A stretch of 64,000 nucleotides of DNA from Pseudomonas sp. BMS12 (GTDB lineage Bacteria; Pseudomonadota; Gammaproteobacteria; Pseudomonadales; Pseudomonadaceae), in NCBI RefSeq assembly GCF_001592875.1, contig NZ_LSOF01000003.1, positions 169,633 to 233,632 of the forward strand, read 5' to 3'. Shown piece after piece: positions 28,101 through 37,527 of this stretch. Below the pieces are notes generated by a model, which did no database searches, was not told the origin of the DNA, and was given only the letters and a program-made list of their open reading frames with translations. Numbering within the stretch: the stretch's first letter is position 1; each line of letters begins with the position of its first letter. A program made the position numbers and the translations under genes.

Positions 28101-28544
28101 ATGGAACACTACCAACTGCTCAAGTACGCCCACCTGATCCCCGCCGTGCTGCTCCTGGCCGGCCTGGTGGCCCACGCTTTCATGCTGTGGAAGGCCCATC
28201 GCGGCGGCGATGCCACGGTGCTGACCCGCAAGCTGCGCGTCACTCGCCTGTACAGCCTGCCGGCGCTGGGCCTGCTGGCCGTCAGCCTGCCGATCAGCGG
28301 CTGGTGGTTGGTGCACACGGTAGGCCTGTCGCTGGGTGCCAGCTGGCTGCTGTACAGCGCCATTCTGTTCGCCCTACTGATGCTGTTCGGCCTGCTCCTG
28401 CATGGTCGCCTCGGCGCCTGGCAGACGGCGGTCGGCAATGGCGCGGTACCGACCAAGCTGCTGCGCTTCGTGCTGGCCTATGCGGTGCTGGTGTTTGTCC
28501 TGCTGCTGGCGATCTTCGCCCTGATGGGGGCCAAGCCGGCCTGA
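28101..28544 (+). CDS. DUF2269-like four-helix membrane protein, copy 1
   Basis: 147 residues with four predicted transmembrane helices (about 8-28, 50-70, 80-100 and 123-143). MEHYQLLKYAHLIPAVLLL resembles the N-terminal helix of the next gene product, which is a clear DUF2269 member. Starts 12 bases after ilvA; a GTG immediately precedes the ATG. Function unknown. Confidence 0.75.
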   Translation: MEHYQLLKYAHLIPAVLLLAGLVAHAFMLWKAHRGGDATVLTRKLRVTRLYSLPALGLLAVSLPISGWWLVHTVGLSLGASWLLYSAILFALLMLFGLLLHGRLGAWQTAVGNGAVPTKLLRFVLAYAVLVFVLLLAIFALMGAKPA

Positions 28545-28572
28545 TGATGCACCCGATCATCGAGCAGCGGCC

Positions 28573-29040
28573 ATGAGCCTGTACCTGCTGCTCAAGACCC
28601 TGCATATCCTGTCCGCCACCCTGCTCTTCGGCACCGGCCTGGGCTCGGCCTACTATGCCCTGCGCGCCTGGCGCAGCGGCAATCTGCGGGTGATCGCCAC
28701 GACCTTCCGCCACCTGGTTACCGCCGACTGGCTGTTCATCGCCACCACCGCTGTATTCCAGCCGCTCAGCGGCCTGGCCCTGGCCAGGGTTGCCGGCTGG
28801 CCGCTGAATCAGCTGTGGCTGCTGTGGAGCGCCGGGCTGTTCGTCTTCGCCGGGCTATGCTGGCTGCCGGTGCTGTGGCTGCAGATCCGCGTACGCAATA
28901 TGGCTTCCAAGGCGCTACGCGATGGCACGGAGCTGCCTGCGCGCGCACACCTCTACATGCGTATCTGGTTTGCCCTGGGCTGGCCGGCCTTTATCGCCTT
29001 TATCGCGATCTTCTGGCTGATGGTGGCCAAACCCCTGTAG
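28573..29040 (+). CDS. DUF2269 family membrane protein, copy 2
   Basis: 155 residues, four transmembrane helices. LKTLHILSATLLFGTGLGSA with a membrane His near the N-terminus is the DUF2269 hallmark, and ARAHLYMRIWFALGWPAFIA precedes the last helix. His in the first helix suggests possible haem or metal contact, but nothing firm is known. Paired with the previous related gene; the two follow ilvA in one transcript. The next gene converges eight bases away with no terminator between. Confidence 0.8.
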   Translation: MSLYLLLKTLHILSATLLFGTGLGSAYYALRAWRSGNLRVIATTFRHLVTADWLFIATTAVFQPLSGLALARVAGWPLNQLWLLWSAGLFVFAGLCWLPVLWLQIRVRNMASKALRDGTELPARAHLYMRIWFALGWPAFIAFIAIFWLMVAKPL

Positions 29041-29048
29041 CCCTGCCA

Positions 29049-30143
29049 TCAGGCCACCGGCAGGCCTCGGCACAACCGCGCATCCAACAGGCGTTCGGCG
29101 ACATCGCCCTCATCCAGCTCGAAGCACAGATCCAGGCGCAGGCGCTCGCCGTTGCGCAGCACGCGCTCGGCGCGGAAGTAGTAACGACCGCGATAATCCG
29201 CCAGGCGCACCGGCAGCCGCAGCGCCTGCTGCCAGCAGCTCAAAGCAAAGCCCTGGCCCTGCAACCAGGCCAGCAGAGCGTTGACCCCTGCATCCTCGGC
29301 GGGCAGCAGCAGGTCGATATCCGCCGGCCAGGCCTGCGCCTCATCCGCCAGCCAGGCGGCGAAACTGCCGAACACGGCGAAGCGCAGACCCGCGGCCTGC
29401 ATGGCCTGCAACACCGCCAGCCCCTGCTGCGGGTCCGGGGCCGCGGCCTGATTGCGTAGGATCAACGCGTATTCGTGGCTGCGGTCGCTGCGCCAGGCCA
29501 GGTGTGGCAATTTTTCCGGCGGCTTGCGGTAGAGCAGGATGCGCTCCTCGCACAGCTGCAGTTGCCCGGCCAGCAGCCGGCCCAGATCCCAGGCCAGCGG
29601 CAGCATCTGCCCGTCGAGCTGCAGGTTCTCCGCCATCACCACGCAGTAGCGCCCCGGCGCCAGCAAACGGCGGATCAGGCGAAAGTGCTCGCCGACCTGC
29701 TCCAGGTAGCGCGCGTAGTCCGCACTGGCATACAGCTGGGCAGGATCGGCCGAGGCCCAGCGGCTGCCGAAGTAGGGAATGCTGGTCAGGCACAGGTCGA
29801 CGCTGCCTTGCGGCGGGCTGCGCAACAGGTCGTCGGCCACGACCCGCTGGGCCGTGGCGCCATGCTGCGCCAGGCGTTCGCGGGACAGCGCGGCGCGTGC
29901 CGGGTCGATCTCGTAGCCGAGGCCGGCGCGCCCTTCGAGGTGTGCCGCCAGCAGGGTGCTGGCGAAGCCGCAGAACGGATCCAGCACCAACTCTCCCGGG
30001 CGCGAGAACTGGCGGATGAAGGGGCGCATCTGCTCCACCCAGCCACAGTCACGCGCGGCGATGGGGTCGCGCTGACGCAAGTCGTCCGGCAGGCGCCAGG
30101 CCGGGTCTTCCTGCTCCAGCAACATCCAGCTGCGACTATCCAT
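29049..30143 (-). CDS. Fusion protein: N6/N4-type methylase domain plus polymerase-beta-like nucleotidyltransferase domain
   Basis: 364 residues in two parts. Residues about 33-231 form a SAM-dependent methylase of the DNA-methylase N4/N6 class: ELVLDPFCGFAST (SAM motif I, 51-63), GYEIDP (76-81), TSIPYFGSRW at 120-129 where the catalytic (D/N/S)PP(Y/F) motif stands, with Ile replacing the first Pro, and SHEYALILR (222-230). Residues about 240-345 carry a nucleotidyltransferase signature: FGS at 258-260, DID at 275-277 and a third acid Asp338 in LRLDLCF. The start overlaps the end of the radical SAM gene by eight bases, so the two are coupled. Target could be DNA, RNA or a small molecule; no restriction enzyme is nearby. 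No specific family recognised. Confidence 0.72.
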   Translation of the reverse strand: MDSRSWMLLEQEDPAWRLPDDLRQRDPIAARDCGWVEQMRPFIRQFSRPGELVLDPFCGFASTLLAAHLEGRAGLGYEIDPARAALSRERLAQHGATAQRVVADDLLRSPPQGSVDLCLTSIPYFGSRWASADPAQLYASADYARYLEQVGEHFRLIRRLLAPGRYCVVMAENLQLDGQMLPLAWDLGRLLAGQLQLCEERILLYRKPPEKLPHLAWRSDRSHEYALILRNQAAAPDPQQGLAVLQAMQAAGLRFAVFGSFAAWLADEAQAWPADIDLLLPAEDAGVNALLAWLQGQGFALSCWQQALRLPVRLADYRGRYYFRAERVLRNGERLRLDLCFELDEGDVAERLLDARLCRGLPVA

Positions 30144-31248
30144 GGCGCGTCTCCAGCAACACGTCGCGATCCGGTTGCCAGCCTGCGCAGAGCTGGCCAT
30201 TGGCGAAGTACACCAGCTTGTACACCCGCCCTTCGGCATGGCGCTTATGCATGGTGCGGTAGTCCGAACACTCGAACACCACTCGCAGGCCACTGCGATG
30301 GCGCAACTGCAGGTTCCAGAAGTAGTAGCCGTCGGTCAGCGCCTGCGCATCCAGCCCCAGCTCGCGCCTAGCCAGGCAGGCCTGCAGCAGCGGCTCCAGC
30401 GCCACGCGCTGCTGGCTCAGATAGCGCGCCGTGGCATTGGCCACATAGCCCGTATCGAGGCGCGACAGCTCGCGGAAGATCACCGTGTCCACACCCAGCC
30501 GACCGGCCCAGTCCAGGTAGCTGGCAACCGCCTGCGGCGAGTCGATGCCGCCGCGCTGCAGCAGGCACACCAACTTCACCGGAAAGCGCCCGGACGCGGC
30601 ATGCAGCAGCTGCTGGAAGACCTCTGCGTGGGCGACCGTCTGGCCGGGGCGAAAGCGCATGATGCGCTGGTTCTCGCTCGCGTCGTGGTGATGGCGCGAC
30701 AGCTCCAGCCAAGACAGCCCGAAGCGCTCCAGCGCCGCCAGCAGCTCATCTCCCCGCGCGCCAGCCAGGCCGGCGCCGTTGGAATAGAGCACGCGTTGCT
30801 CGACATCCGCCAGGTCGACCGGGCCGTTCAGGCACTCCAGCAGCTGCAGCAGCCAGTCCGGATCGTCGCTGGCCTCCAGGCCGGACAGCGAATAGGCGCG
30901 CGGCAGGCCGCGCAATTCGGCGAGAACGCGCTGCAGGCCGACGAAATAGTGCGCGTCAGGTCGCAGGCGCGCCGGCGCCTGAGCATCGTTGCGCTGGCGC
31001 AGGTTTTCCGAGCAGAAGTGGCAGCGCGCCGAGCAAGGGTTGCTGGAGGCATAGGGGGTCAGCGTCAACGGTTGGGCGAACTGATAGTCGCGACCGCCGA
31101 GGCGATGGCGCTTCCAGCGCTGGCGATCCTCACCGGGGGCCCGCTGGATCAGGTCCAGGCCGCCGGCCAGCAGCTGCCGGGCCAGTGACGAGCCGAGAAA
31201 AGCAGCCGGCGCATCGCTGGCGATCAGGGGAGCGTGGCTGACATCCAT
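30136..31248 (-). CDS. Radical SAM protein of unknown function
   Basis: 370 residues. [10 protein letters not shown] gives Cys72-x3-Cys76-x2-Cys79 for the 4Fe-4S cluster of a canonical radical SAM enzyme. The barrel continues with [21 protein letters not shown] (about 153-161) and [21 protein letters not shown] (split 179-199). A distinctive C-terminal part (about 317-370) has [24 protein letters not shown] and [19 protein letters not shown], with two further Cys. The start codon ATG gives MDVSHAPL. It lies 14 bases after the HAD gene on the same strand and overlaps the methylase gene by eight bases. Substrate unknown. Confidence 0.8.
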   Translation of the reverse strand: MDVSHAPLIASDAPAAFLGSSLARQLLAGGLDLIQRAPGEDRQRWKRHRLGGRDYQFAQPLTLTPYASSNPCSARCHFCSENLRQRNDAQAPARLRPDAHYFVGLQRVLAELRGLPRAYSLSGLEASDDPDWLLQLLECLNGPVDLADVEQRVLYSNGAGLAGARGDELLAALERFGLSWLELSRHHHDASENQRIMRFRPGQTVAHAEVFQQLLHAASGRFPVKLVCLLQRGGIDSPQAVASYLDWAGRLGVDTVIFRELSRLDTGYVANATARYLSQQRVALEPLLQACLARRELGLDAQALTDGYYFWNLQLRHRSGLRVVFECSDYRTMHKRHAEGRVYKLVYFANGQLCAGWQPDRDVLLETRHG

Positions 31249-31261
31249 GTCGGCGCCTGGC

Positions 31262-31939
31262 TCAGTCGCGCAGGCTGAGCACCGGCCAGCCACGCTCCAG
31301 CGCGGTGGCGCGCAGGGTGTCGTCCGGGTCCACCGCCACGGGGTGGGCGACGGCCTGCAACAGCGGCAGGTCGTTGCGCGAGTCACTGTAGAAGTAGGCG
31401 CCGTCCAGGTTCAGGCCGGTCTCGGCCAGCCACTGGTTCATGCGCGTCACCTTGCCCTCCTGGTAGCAGGGTACCCCAGCGACCTGACCGGTGTAGCGAC
31501 CATCCTGCATGCCGCACTCGGTGGCGATCAGAGTTTCGACGCCCAGGCGCGCGGCAATCGGCGCAGTAACGAAGCGGTTGGTGGCGGTGATGATCACCAG
31601 CCTGTCGCCGGCCTCACGATGCTGCTGCAGCAGCGCCTCGCCCTTGGACAGGATGATCGGCTCGATCACCTCACGCATGAACTCGGCCTGCCAGCGCGCC
31701 AGCTCGGCGGCCTCGGTGCGCGCGAGAATGGCCTGGGTGAAGCTCTGGTAGGCCACCACATCAAGCCTGCCGGCACAGTAGTCGGCATAGAAGGCATCGT
31801 TGCGCGCGCGGTATTCCACGGCATCGACGCGGCCCGTTTCGCAGAGGAATTCGCCCCAGCTGTGGTCGCTGTCGCCGGCGAGCAGGGTGTTGTCGAGGTC
31901 GAAGAGGGCGAGACGCACGTCGGAGTACCTGAGCTGCAT
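31262..31939 (-). CDS. HAD-superfamily phosphatase (SerB/CicA-like, HAD-IB)
   Basis: 225 residues. HAD motif I DLDNTLL (Asp14, Asp16), motif [12 protein letters not shown], and motif [15 protein letters not shown] identify a HAD-IB phosphatase near phosphoserine phosphatase. The gene next to rppH-ptsP in P. aeruginosa is of this type. Substrate is not known; SerB activity is possible but the cap region is short. ATG chosen; a GTG six codons in would start directly at RLALFDLDN. Divergent from rppH. Confidence 0.87.
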   Translation of the reverse strand: MQLRYSDVRLALFDLDNTLLAGDSDHSWGEFLCETGRVDAVEYRARNDAFYADYCAGRLDVVAYQSFTQAILARTEAAELARWQAEFMREVIEPIILSKGEALLQQHREAGDRLVIITATNRFVTAPIAARLGVETLIATECGMQDGRYTGQVAGVPCYQEGKVTRMNQWLAETGLNLDGAYFYSDSRNDLPLLQAVAHPVAVDPDDTLRATALERGWPVLSLRD

Positions 31940-32062
31940 GGTCGAAAGGGCCGTCAGGATAGCGGTTTTCACCGCCCCTGCCCACGGCCGGGGCCGCGCG
32001 TTTGCTGCGCCTGCGGGCTTTGTGGAACAATGCCGAAACATGCGTTTTCGAGGTGTTCTGCC

Positions 32063-32542
32063 GTGATCGACTCCGATGGTTTTCGCCCCAATGTCGGCAT
32101 CATTCTGACCAATGATGTTGGCCAGGTGCTGTGGGCACGGCGGATCAACCAGGACGCCTGGCAGTTTCCCCAGGGCGGCATCAACCCACAGGAGTCGGCG
32201 GAGCAGGCGCTGTACCGCGAACTCAACGAAGAAGTGGGCCTGGAACAGCAAGATGTGAAGATTCTCGCCTGCACCCGTGGCTGGTTGCGTTATCGTCTGC
32301 CGCAACGCCTGGTACGCACCCACAGCCAACCGCTGTGCATCGGCCAGAAACAGAAGTGGTTCCTGTTGCGCCTGACCGGTGCCGAAGAGCGGGTGCGCAT
32401 GGATGTGACCGGCAAACCCGAGTTCGACGGCTGGCGCTGGGTCAGCTACTGGTACCCGCTCAACCAGGTGGTCAGCTTCAAGCGCGAGGTCTACCGTCGC
32501 GCCCTCAAGGAACTCGCCCCGCGCCTGTTGGCGCGCGACTGA
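32063..32542 (+). CDS. rppH: RNA 5'-pyrophosphohydrolase
   Basis: 159 residues. Removes pyrophosphate from the 5' end of mRNA, opening it to RNase E decay. Nudix box at 38-60: Gly38, Glu44, Arg52-Glu53, Glu56-Glu57 and Gly59. N-terminus [14 protein letters not shown] and the [13 protein letters not shown] segment are RppH-specific. GTG start with GAGGTG upstream. Eleven bases separate it from ptsP, a conserved pair in gammaproteobacteria. Confidence 0.96.
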   Translation: MIDSDGFRPNVGIILTNDVGQVLWARRINQDAWQFPQGGINPQESAEQALYRELNEEVGLEQQDVKILACTRGWLRYRLPQRLVRTHSQPLCIGQKQKWFLLRLTGAEERVRMDVTGKPEFDGWRWVSYWYPLNQVVSFKREVYRRALKELAPRLLARD

Positions 32543-32553
32543 CGGAAGCAAGC

Positions 32554-34833
32554 ATGCTCAACACGCTGCGCAAGATCGTTCAGGAAGTAAACTCCGCCAA
32601 GGACCTCAAGGCGGCGCTGACGATCATCGTGCAACGGGTCAAGGAGGCCATGGGCAGCCACGTCTGCTCGGTTTACCTGCTCGACCCGGAGAGCAATCGC
32701 TTCGTGCTGATGGCCACCGACGGCCTCAACAAGCGCTCCATCGGCAAGGTCAGCATGGCGCCCAACGAGGGCCTGGTCGGCCTGGTCGGCACCCGCGAAG
32801 AGCCGCTCAACCTCGAACACGCCTCCGAACACCCGCGCTACCGCTACTTCCCGGAAACCGGCGAGGAGCGCTACGCCTCCTTCCTCGGCGCCCCCATCAT
32901 CCACCACCGCCGGGTGATGGGCGTGCTGGTCATCCAGCAGAAGGAACGCCGCCAATTCGACGAAGGCGAAGAGGCCTTCCTGGTCACCATGAGTGCCCAG
33001 CTCGCCGGGGTCATCGCCCACGCCGAGGCCACCGGCTCGATCCGCGGCCTGGGCAAGCAGGGCAAAGGCATTCAGGAGGCACGCTTCGTCGGCGTGCCCG
33101 GCTCACCCGGCGCCGCCGTGGGCACCGCCGTAGTCGTGCTGCCACCGGCCGACCTCAATGTGGTGCCAGACAAGCCGGTGGACGACATCGCCGCCGAGCT
33201 GGAACTGTTCGGCAAGGCCCTGGACTGGGTCCGCGAGGACATGCAGGAGCTGTCCGCCAAGCTCGCCACCCAGCTGCGCAAGGAAGAGCTGGCGCTGTTC
33301 GACGTTTATCTGATGATGCTCGACGACAATGCCCTCGGTAACGAGGTGCGCAAGATCATCAAGACCGGCCAATGGGCCCAGGGCGCGCTGCGCCAGGTGG
33401 TCAACGAACACGTCGCGCGTTTCGAACTGATGGACGACGCCTACCTGCGCGAACGCGCCAGCGACGTGCGCGACCTCGGCCGCCGCCTGCTCGCCTACCT
33501 GCAGGAAGAGCGCAAGCAGAGCCTGGTGTACCCCGACAACAGCATTCTGGTCAGCGAGGAACTGTCGCCGGCCATGCTCGGCCAGGTGCCGGAAGGCAAG
33601 CTGGCCGGCCTGATCTCCGTACAGGGCTCGGGCAACTCCCACGTGGCGATTCTTGCCCGCGCCATGGGCATTCCCACGGTGATGGGCGTGGTCGACCTGC
33701 CCTATTCCAAGGTCGACGGCATCCAGCTGATCGTCGACGGCTACCACGGCGAAGTCTTCACCAACCCCAGCGAGCTGCTGCGCAAGCAGTACGCCGAGGT
33801 GGTCGAGGAAGAGCGCCAGCTGGCCCAGGGCCTCGACGCCCTGCGCGAACTGCCCTGCGAGACGCTGGACGGCCAGCGCATGCCGCTGTGGGTCAACACC
33901 GGCCTGCTGGCCGATGTAAAGCGCGCCCAGGAACGCGGCGCCGAAGGCGTCGGCCTGTACCGCACCGAAGTGCCGTTCATGAACGGCGAGCGCTTCCCCA
34001 GCGAGAAGGAACAGCTGGCCACCTACCGCGAGCAGCTGCAGGCCTTCCATCCGCTGCCGGTGACGATGCGCACCCTGGATATCGGCGGCGACAAGGCCCT
34101 GCCCTACTTCCCGATCAAGGAAGACAACCCCTTCCTCGGCTGGCGCGGTATCCGCGTCACCCTCGACCACCCGGAAATCTTCCTGGTCCAGGTGCGCGCC
34201 ATGCTCAAGGCCAGTGAGGGCCTGAACAACCTGCGCATCCTGCTGCCAATGATCTCCGGCCTGCAGGAGCTGGAAGAGTCCCTGCACCTGATCCACCGTG
34301 CCTGGGGCGAGGTGCGCGACGAGGGCGTCGATGTGCCCATGCCTCCGGTCGGGGTGATGATCGAGATCCCCGCCGCCGTCTACCAGATCCACGAGATGGC
34401 GCGTCAGGTCGACTTCCTCTCGGTCGGCTCGAATGACCTGACCCAGTACCTGCTGGCGGTGGATCGCAACAACCCGCGGGTCGCCGATCTCTACGACTTC
34501 CTCCACCCCGCCGTGCTGCATGCCCTGCGCCTGATCGTCGACGGCGCCCATGCCGAAGGCAAGCCGGTCAGCATCTGCGGCGAGATGGCGGGCGACCCGG
34601 CGATGGCCGTACTGCTGCTGGCCATGGGCTTCGACAGCCTGTCGATGAACGCCACCAACCTGCCCAAGGTGAAGTGGTTGCTGCGCCAGATCAGCTCCGG
34701 CAAGGCCCGCGAGCTGCTCGGCCAACTGATGACCATCGACAACCCGCAGGTGATCCACAGCACCCTGCACCTGGCCCTGCGCAACCTCGGCCTGGGCCGG
34801 GTGATCAATCCGGCGGCGACCATCCAGAGCTGA
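32554..34833 (+). CDS. ptsP: Phosphoenolpyruvate-protein phosphotransferase, nitrogen PTS enzyme I (EI-Ntr)
   Basis: 759 residues. N-terminal GAF domain (about 1-150, [20 protein letters not shown]; sensing role), then enzyme I domains: the phosphorylated His363 in [15 protein letters not shown], and the PEP-binding barrel ([45 protein letters not shown]). It transfers phosphate from PEP to NPr and on to EIIA-Ntr, a regulatory chain linked to nitrogen state, polyhydroxyalkanoate and virulence control in pseudomonads. Confidence 0.97.
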   Translation: MLNTLRKIVQEVNSAKDLKAALTIIVQRVKEAMGSHVCSVYLLDPESNRFVLMATDGLNKRSIGKVSMAPNEGLVGLVGTREEPLNLEHASEHPRYRYFPETGEERYASFLGAPIIHHRRVMGVLVIQQKERRQFDEGEEAFLVTMSAQLAGVIAHAEATGSIRGLGKQGKGIQEARFVGVPGSPGAAVGTAVVVLPPADLNVVPDKPVDDIAAELELFGKALDWVREDMQELSAKLATQLRKEELALFDVYLMMLDDNALGNEVRKIIKTGQWAQGALRQVVNEHVARFELMDDAYLRERASDVRDLGRRLLAYLQEERKQSLVYPDNSILVSEELSPAMLGQVPEGKLAGLISVQGSGNSHVAILARAMGIPTVMGVVDLPYSKVDGIQLIVDGYHGEVFTNPSELLRKQYAEVVEEERQLAQGLDALRELPCETLDGQRMPLWVNTGLLADVKRAQERGAEGVGLYRTEVPFMNGERFPSEKEQLATYREQLQAFHPLPVTMRTLDIGGDKALPYFPIKEDNPFLGWRGIRVTLDHPEIFLVQVRAMLKASEGLNNLRILLPMISGLQELEESLHLIHRAWGEVRDEGVDVPMPPVGVMIEIPAAVYQIHEMARQVDFLSVGSNDLTQYLLAVDRNNPRVADLYDFLHPAVLHALRLIVDGAHAEGKPVSICGEMAGDPAMAVLLLAMGFDSLSMNATNLPKVKWLLRQISSGKARELLGQLMTIDNPQVIHSTLHLALRNLGLGRVINPAATIQS

Positions 34834-34861
34834 GCCGCCGCGCCACGAACAAGGACAGTTC

Positions 34862-36259
34862 ATGCGCTACCTGCTTTTCCTCCTGGCCCTGGCTGCGATG
34901 CCGGCCTGGGCCGACGAAATCGTCAATGACGTCACCGGCCTCAACCCCATCCGCGTTCAGCAGGTGCTGGCGCCAACTCGCCTGGAGCAGATAGTCGCGG
35001 CCGTCAAAGCCCATGACGGGCCGCTCAGCATCGGCGGCGGGCGCTACAGCATGGGCGGGCAGACTGCCACGGACGGCGCACTGCAGCTGGATATGCGCGA
35101 CTTCGACGACGTGCTGGAATTCTCCGCCGAGCGGCGCGAGATCCGCGTGCAGAGCGGCATCACCTGGCGCGAGATCCTCGAATACATCGACCCGTACGAC
35201 CTGTCGCCGCAGATCATGCAGTCCTACGCCAACTTCAGCGTCGGCGGCTCGCTGTCGGTCAACGTGCATGGCCGCTATGTCGGCGAGGGCCCGCTGGTCG
35301 GCGCGGTGCGCAGCATCCGTATGGTGCTGGCCGATGGCAGCCTAGTGGAGGCCAGCCCCAGCCATAACCCGGAACTCTTCTATGGCGCCATCGGCGGCTA
35401 CGGCGGCCTCGGCGTGATAGTCGAGGCGACCCTGGGCCTGGTGGAAAACAGCCGCATCGCCCGCGAATCGCAGGTCATGCCGCTGAGCGAATACCGTGCC
35501 TGGTTCCAGCGCGAAGTGCAGGGCCAGGCGGATGTCCTGATGCACAACGGCATCCTCTACCCGGACTCCTTCGACCGCGTGCGTGCCGTTTCCTACCGCC
35601 GCACCCATGCGCCACTGACCCTGAGCGAACGCCTGGTACCCGCCGACCGCAAATACCCGCTGCAACGCGCCGGCATCAAACTGACCAGCGCGTCGCGCAC
35701 CGGCCGCATGCTGCGCGAAGCGGCGCTCGACCCCTTGCTGTACCGCGGCCAGCAGGTGCAGTGGCGCAACCACGAGGCCAGCCTCGATGTACGCGAGCTG
35801 CAACCGATCTCCGGGCCCGACTTCAGCTACGTGCTGCAGGAATACTTCATGCCGCCGGCGCAGCTGGAACGCTTCGTTGCCGAACTGGCACGCCTGACCC
35901 GCCAGCATCAGGCCAACCTGATCAACATCTCGATCCGCCATGCCAAGGCCGACCCCGGCACCCTGCTGGCCTGGGCGCCGGAAGAAGTCTTCGCCCTGGT
36001 GCTCTACTACCGCCAGGGCGCCTCAGCGGAAGAACGCCAGCGCGCCGCCGCCTGGACCCGCGACCTGATCGACGCCGCACTGGCCAGTGGCGGGCGCTAC
36101 TACCTGCCCTACCAGATTCACGCCAGCCGCGAGCAATTCCTCGCCGCCTACCCACGCGCGCCAGAGTTCTTCGCCCTCAAGCAGCGCCTCGATCCAAGCT
36201 ACAAGTTTCGCAACCGGCTGTGGGATGCCTATTACCAGCCCATCAGCAGCAACGAGTAA
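34862..36259 (+). CDS. Secreted FAD-binding oxidoreductase (VAO-type)
   Basis: 465 residues. Signal peptide with cleavage near AMPAWADE (about 18). The PP-loop PLSIGGGRYSMGGQT (about 55-69) and SYANFSVGGSLSVNVHGRYVG (split about 121-141) form the FAD-binding 4 domain of the vanillyl-alcohol oxidase family; AIGGYGGLGVIVEATLG follows. The C-terminal third (YVLQEYFMPPAQLERFVAEL; LDPSYKFRNRLWDAYY) resembles sugar-lactone/alditol oxidases. Export of a flavoprotein implies Tat or post-export flavin loading; no twin Arg is visible. Substrate unknown. 28 bases after ptsP. Confidence 0.83.
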   Translation: MRYLLFLLALAAMPAWADEIVNDVTGLNPIRVQQVLAPTRLEQIVAAVKAHDGPLSIGGGRYSMGGQTATDGALQLDMRDFDDVLEFSAERREIRVQSGITWREILEYIDPYDLSPQIMQSYANFSVGGSLSVNVHGRYVGEGPLVGAVRSIRMVLADGSLVEASPSHNPELFYGAIGGYGGLGVIVEATLGLVENSRIARESQVMPLSEYRAWFQREVQGQADVLMHNGILYPDSFDRVRAVSYRRTHAPLTLSERLVPADRKYPLQRAGIKLTSASRTGRMLREAALDPLLYRGQQVQWRNHEASLDVRELQPISGPDFSYVLQEYFMPPAQLERFVAELARLTRQHQANLINISIRHAKADPGTLLAWAPEEVFALVLYYRQGASAEERQRAAAWTRDLIDAALASGGRYYLPYQIHASREQFLAAYPRAPEFFALKQRLDPSYKFRNRLWDAYYQPISSNE

Positions 36260-36492
36260 GCCAACATGGCTACTGGCCATTAACCACGGTTATTTGTAGA
36301 CTCGCGCCTCTACCCGCTGGCGGCCCGCCAGCCTTCAAGCGTTATCGCACCTGGCACGGGTGTGATTTGGAGATTCAAGGTCATGGAAGCACCACCGGCA
36401 CCACGCCACCCTCTCGCCTGCTCCAGGCACCCGCAAACGGCACGCCCTCTGGCCAAGCCGCTTACTGATCGCCCCTAGTTCCGAGGAACATC

Positions 36493-37161
36493 ATGAGAAA
36501 CGCCCTAGTCGCGAGCGGTCTGCTCGTGTCCGGCCTGCTGGTCGGTTGCGCCACCGAGAGCTCCCGCACCCTGGAAGTCTCCAAGGTACAGAGCTACCAG
36601 AGCACCTACCAGGGCACCCGCCAGCCCATCTCCATTGGCAAGTTCGACAACCGCTCCAGCTACATGCGCGGTCTGTTCTCCGACGGCGTCGACCGTCTCG
36701 GCGGCCAGGCCAAAACCATTCTCATCACCCACCTGCAGCAGTCCAACCGTTTCAGCGTGCTGGATCGCGACAACATGGAGGAGATCCGCCAGGAGAGCAG
36801 CATCTCGCAGAAGGCCCAGCAGCTGCGTGGTGCCGACTTCGTGGTGACCGGTGACGTGACCGAGTTCGGCCGCAAGGAGGTGGGTGACCACCAGCTGTTC
36901 GGCATTCTCGGCCGCGGCAAGACCCAGGTCGCCTACGCCAAGGTCAACCTCAACATCGTCAATGTGCGCACGTCGGAAGTGGTTTATTCGACCCAGGGTG
37001 CCGGCGAGTACAGCCTGTCCAACCGCGAAGTGATCGGCTTCGGCGGCACTGCCAGCTACGACTCGACCCTCAACGGCAAGGTGCTCGACCTGGCCATCCG
37101 CGAGGCGGTCAATCGCCTGACCGAAAGCCTCGACAATGGCGCCTGGCGCCCGCAGCAGTAA
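36493..37161 (+). CDS. CsgG/HfaB family lipoprotein
   Basis: 222 residues. Lipobox LVGC with acylated Cys19 followed by Ala-Thr. The mature part matches CsgG: ISIGKFDNRSSYMRGLF, GGQAKTILITHLQQSNRFSVLDRDNM and GADFVVTGDVTEFGRKEVG. CsgG in E. coli forms the outer-membrane curli secretion pore, but this shorter protein occurs in a lipoprotein trio with DUF4810 and DUF799 proteins rather than with curli genes, none of which are here. First gene of that operon; 12 bases to the next. Confidence 0.88.
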   Translation: MRNALVASGLLVSGLLVGCATESSRTLEVSKVQSYQSTYQGTRQPISIGKFDNRSSYMRGLFSDGVDRLGGQAKTILITHLQQSNRFSVLDRDNMEEIRQESSISQKAQQLRGADFVVTGDVTEFGRKEVGDHQLFGILGRGKTQVAYAKVNLNIVNVRTSEVVYSTQGAGEYSLSNREVIGFGGTASYDSTLNGKVLDLAIREAVNRLTESLDNGAWRPQQ

Positions 37162-37173
37162 GGAAGCCGCGCA

Positions 37174-37524
37174 ATGAACAACGCATCTCGCATCATCGCC
37201 GTAGCCAGCCTCGGCCTGCTCGGCGGTTGTGTCAGCCAGCCGCAATCGCTCTATCACTGGAACGCCTATCAGGATCAGGTCTACGCCCATTTCCAGGGTG
37301 ACAACAGCAGCCCGCAGGAGCAGGTTGCCGCGCTGGAGGCCAGCCTGCAGGAGGCCCGCGCCAAGGACCGTCCACTGCCCCCAGGCTTCCATGCTCACCT
37401 CGGCATGCTCTATGCCGAACTGGGCAAGGCCGATCAGGTACACCAGGAATTCGAGACCGAGAAGGCGCTGTTTCCGGAATCGGCGCCCTATATGGATCTG
37501 CTGCTGAACAACGCCAAGAAGTAA
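37174..37524 (+). CDS. DUF4810 lipoprotein
   Basis: 116 residues. Lipobox LGGC (Cys19), then SLYHWNAYQDQVYAHFQGD, the DUF4810 signature, and a helical pair (LEASLQEARAKDRPLPPGFHAHLGMLYAELGKADQVHQEF, split about 54-93) that looks like a tetratricopeptide-type hairpin. Function unknown; second gene of the trio, three bases before the third. Confidence 0.88.
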   Translation: MNNASRIIAVASLGLLGGCVSQPQSLYHWNAYQDQVYAHFQGDNSSPQEQVAALEASLQEARAKDRPLPPGFHAHLGMLYAELGKADQVHQEFETEKALFPESAPYMDLLLNNAKK

Positions 37525-37527
37525 GGG

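Noticed and set aside
29049..31248. Restriction-modification system
   Set aside because: There is a methylase-like domain but no endonuclease, specificity subunit or helicase nearby, and its catalytic motif departs from the normal one.
32131..32553. N-terminal extension of ptsP into rppH
   Set aside because: The extension is out of frame with rppH and Arg/Pro-rich; the conserved GAF start MLNTLRKIV begins at 32554.
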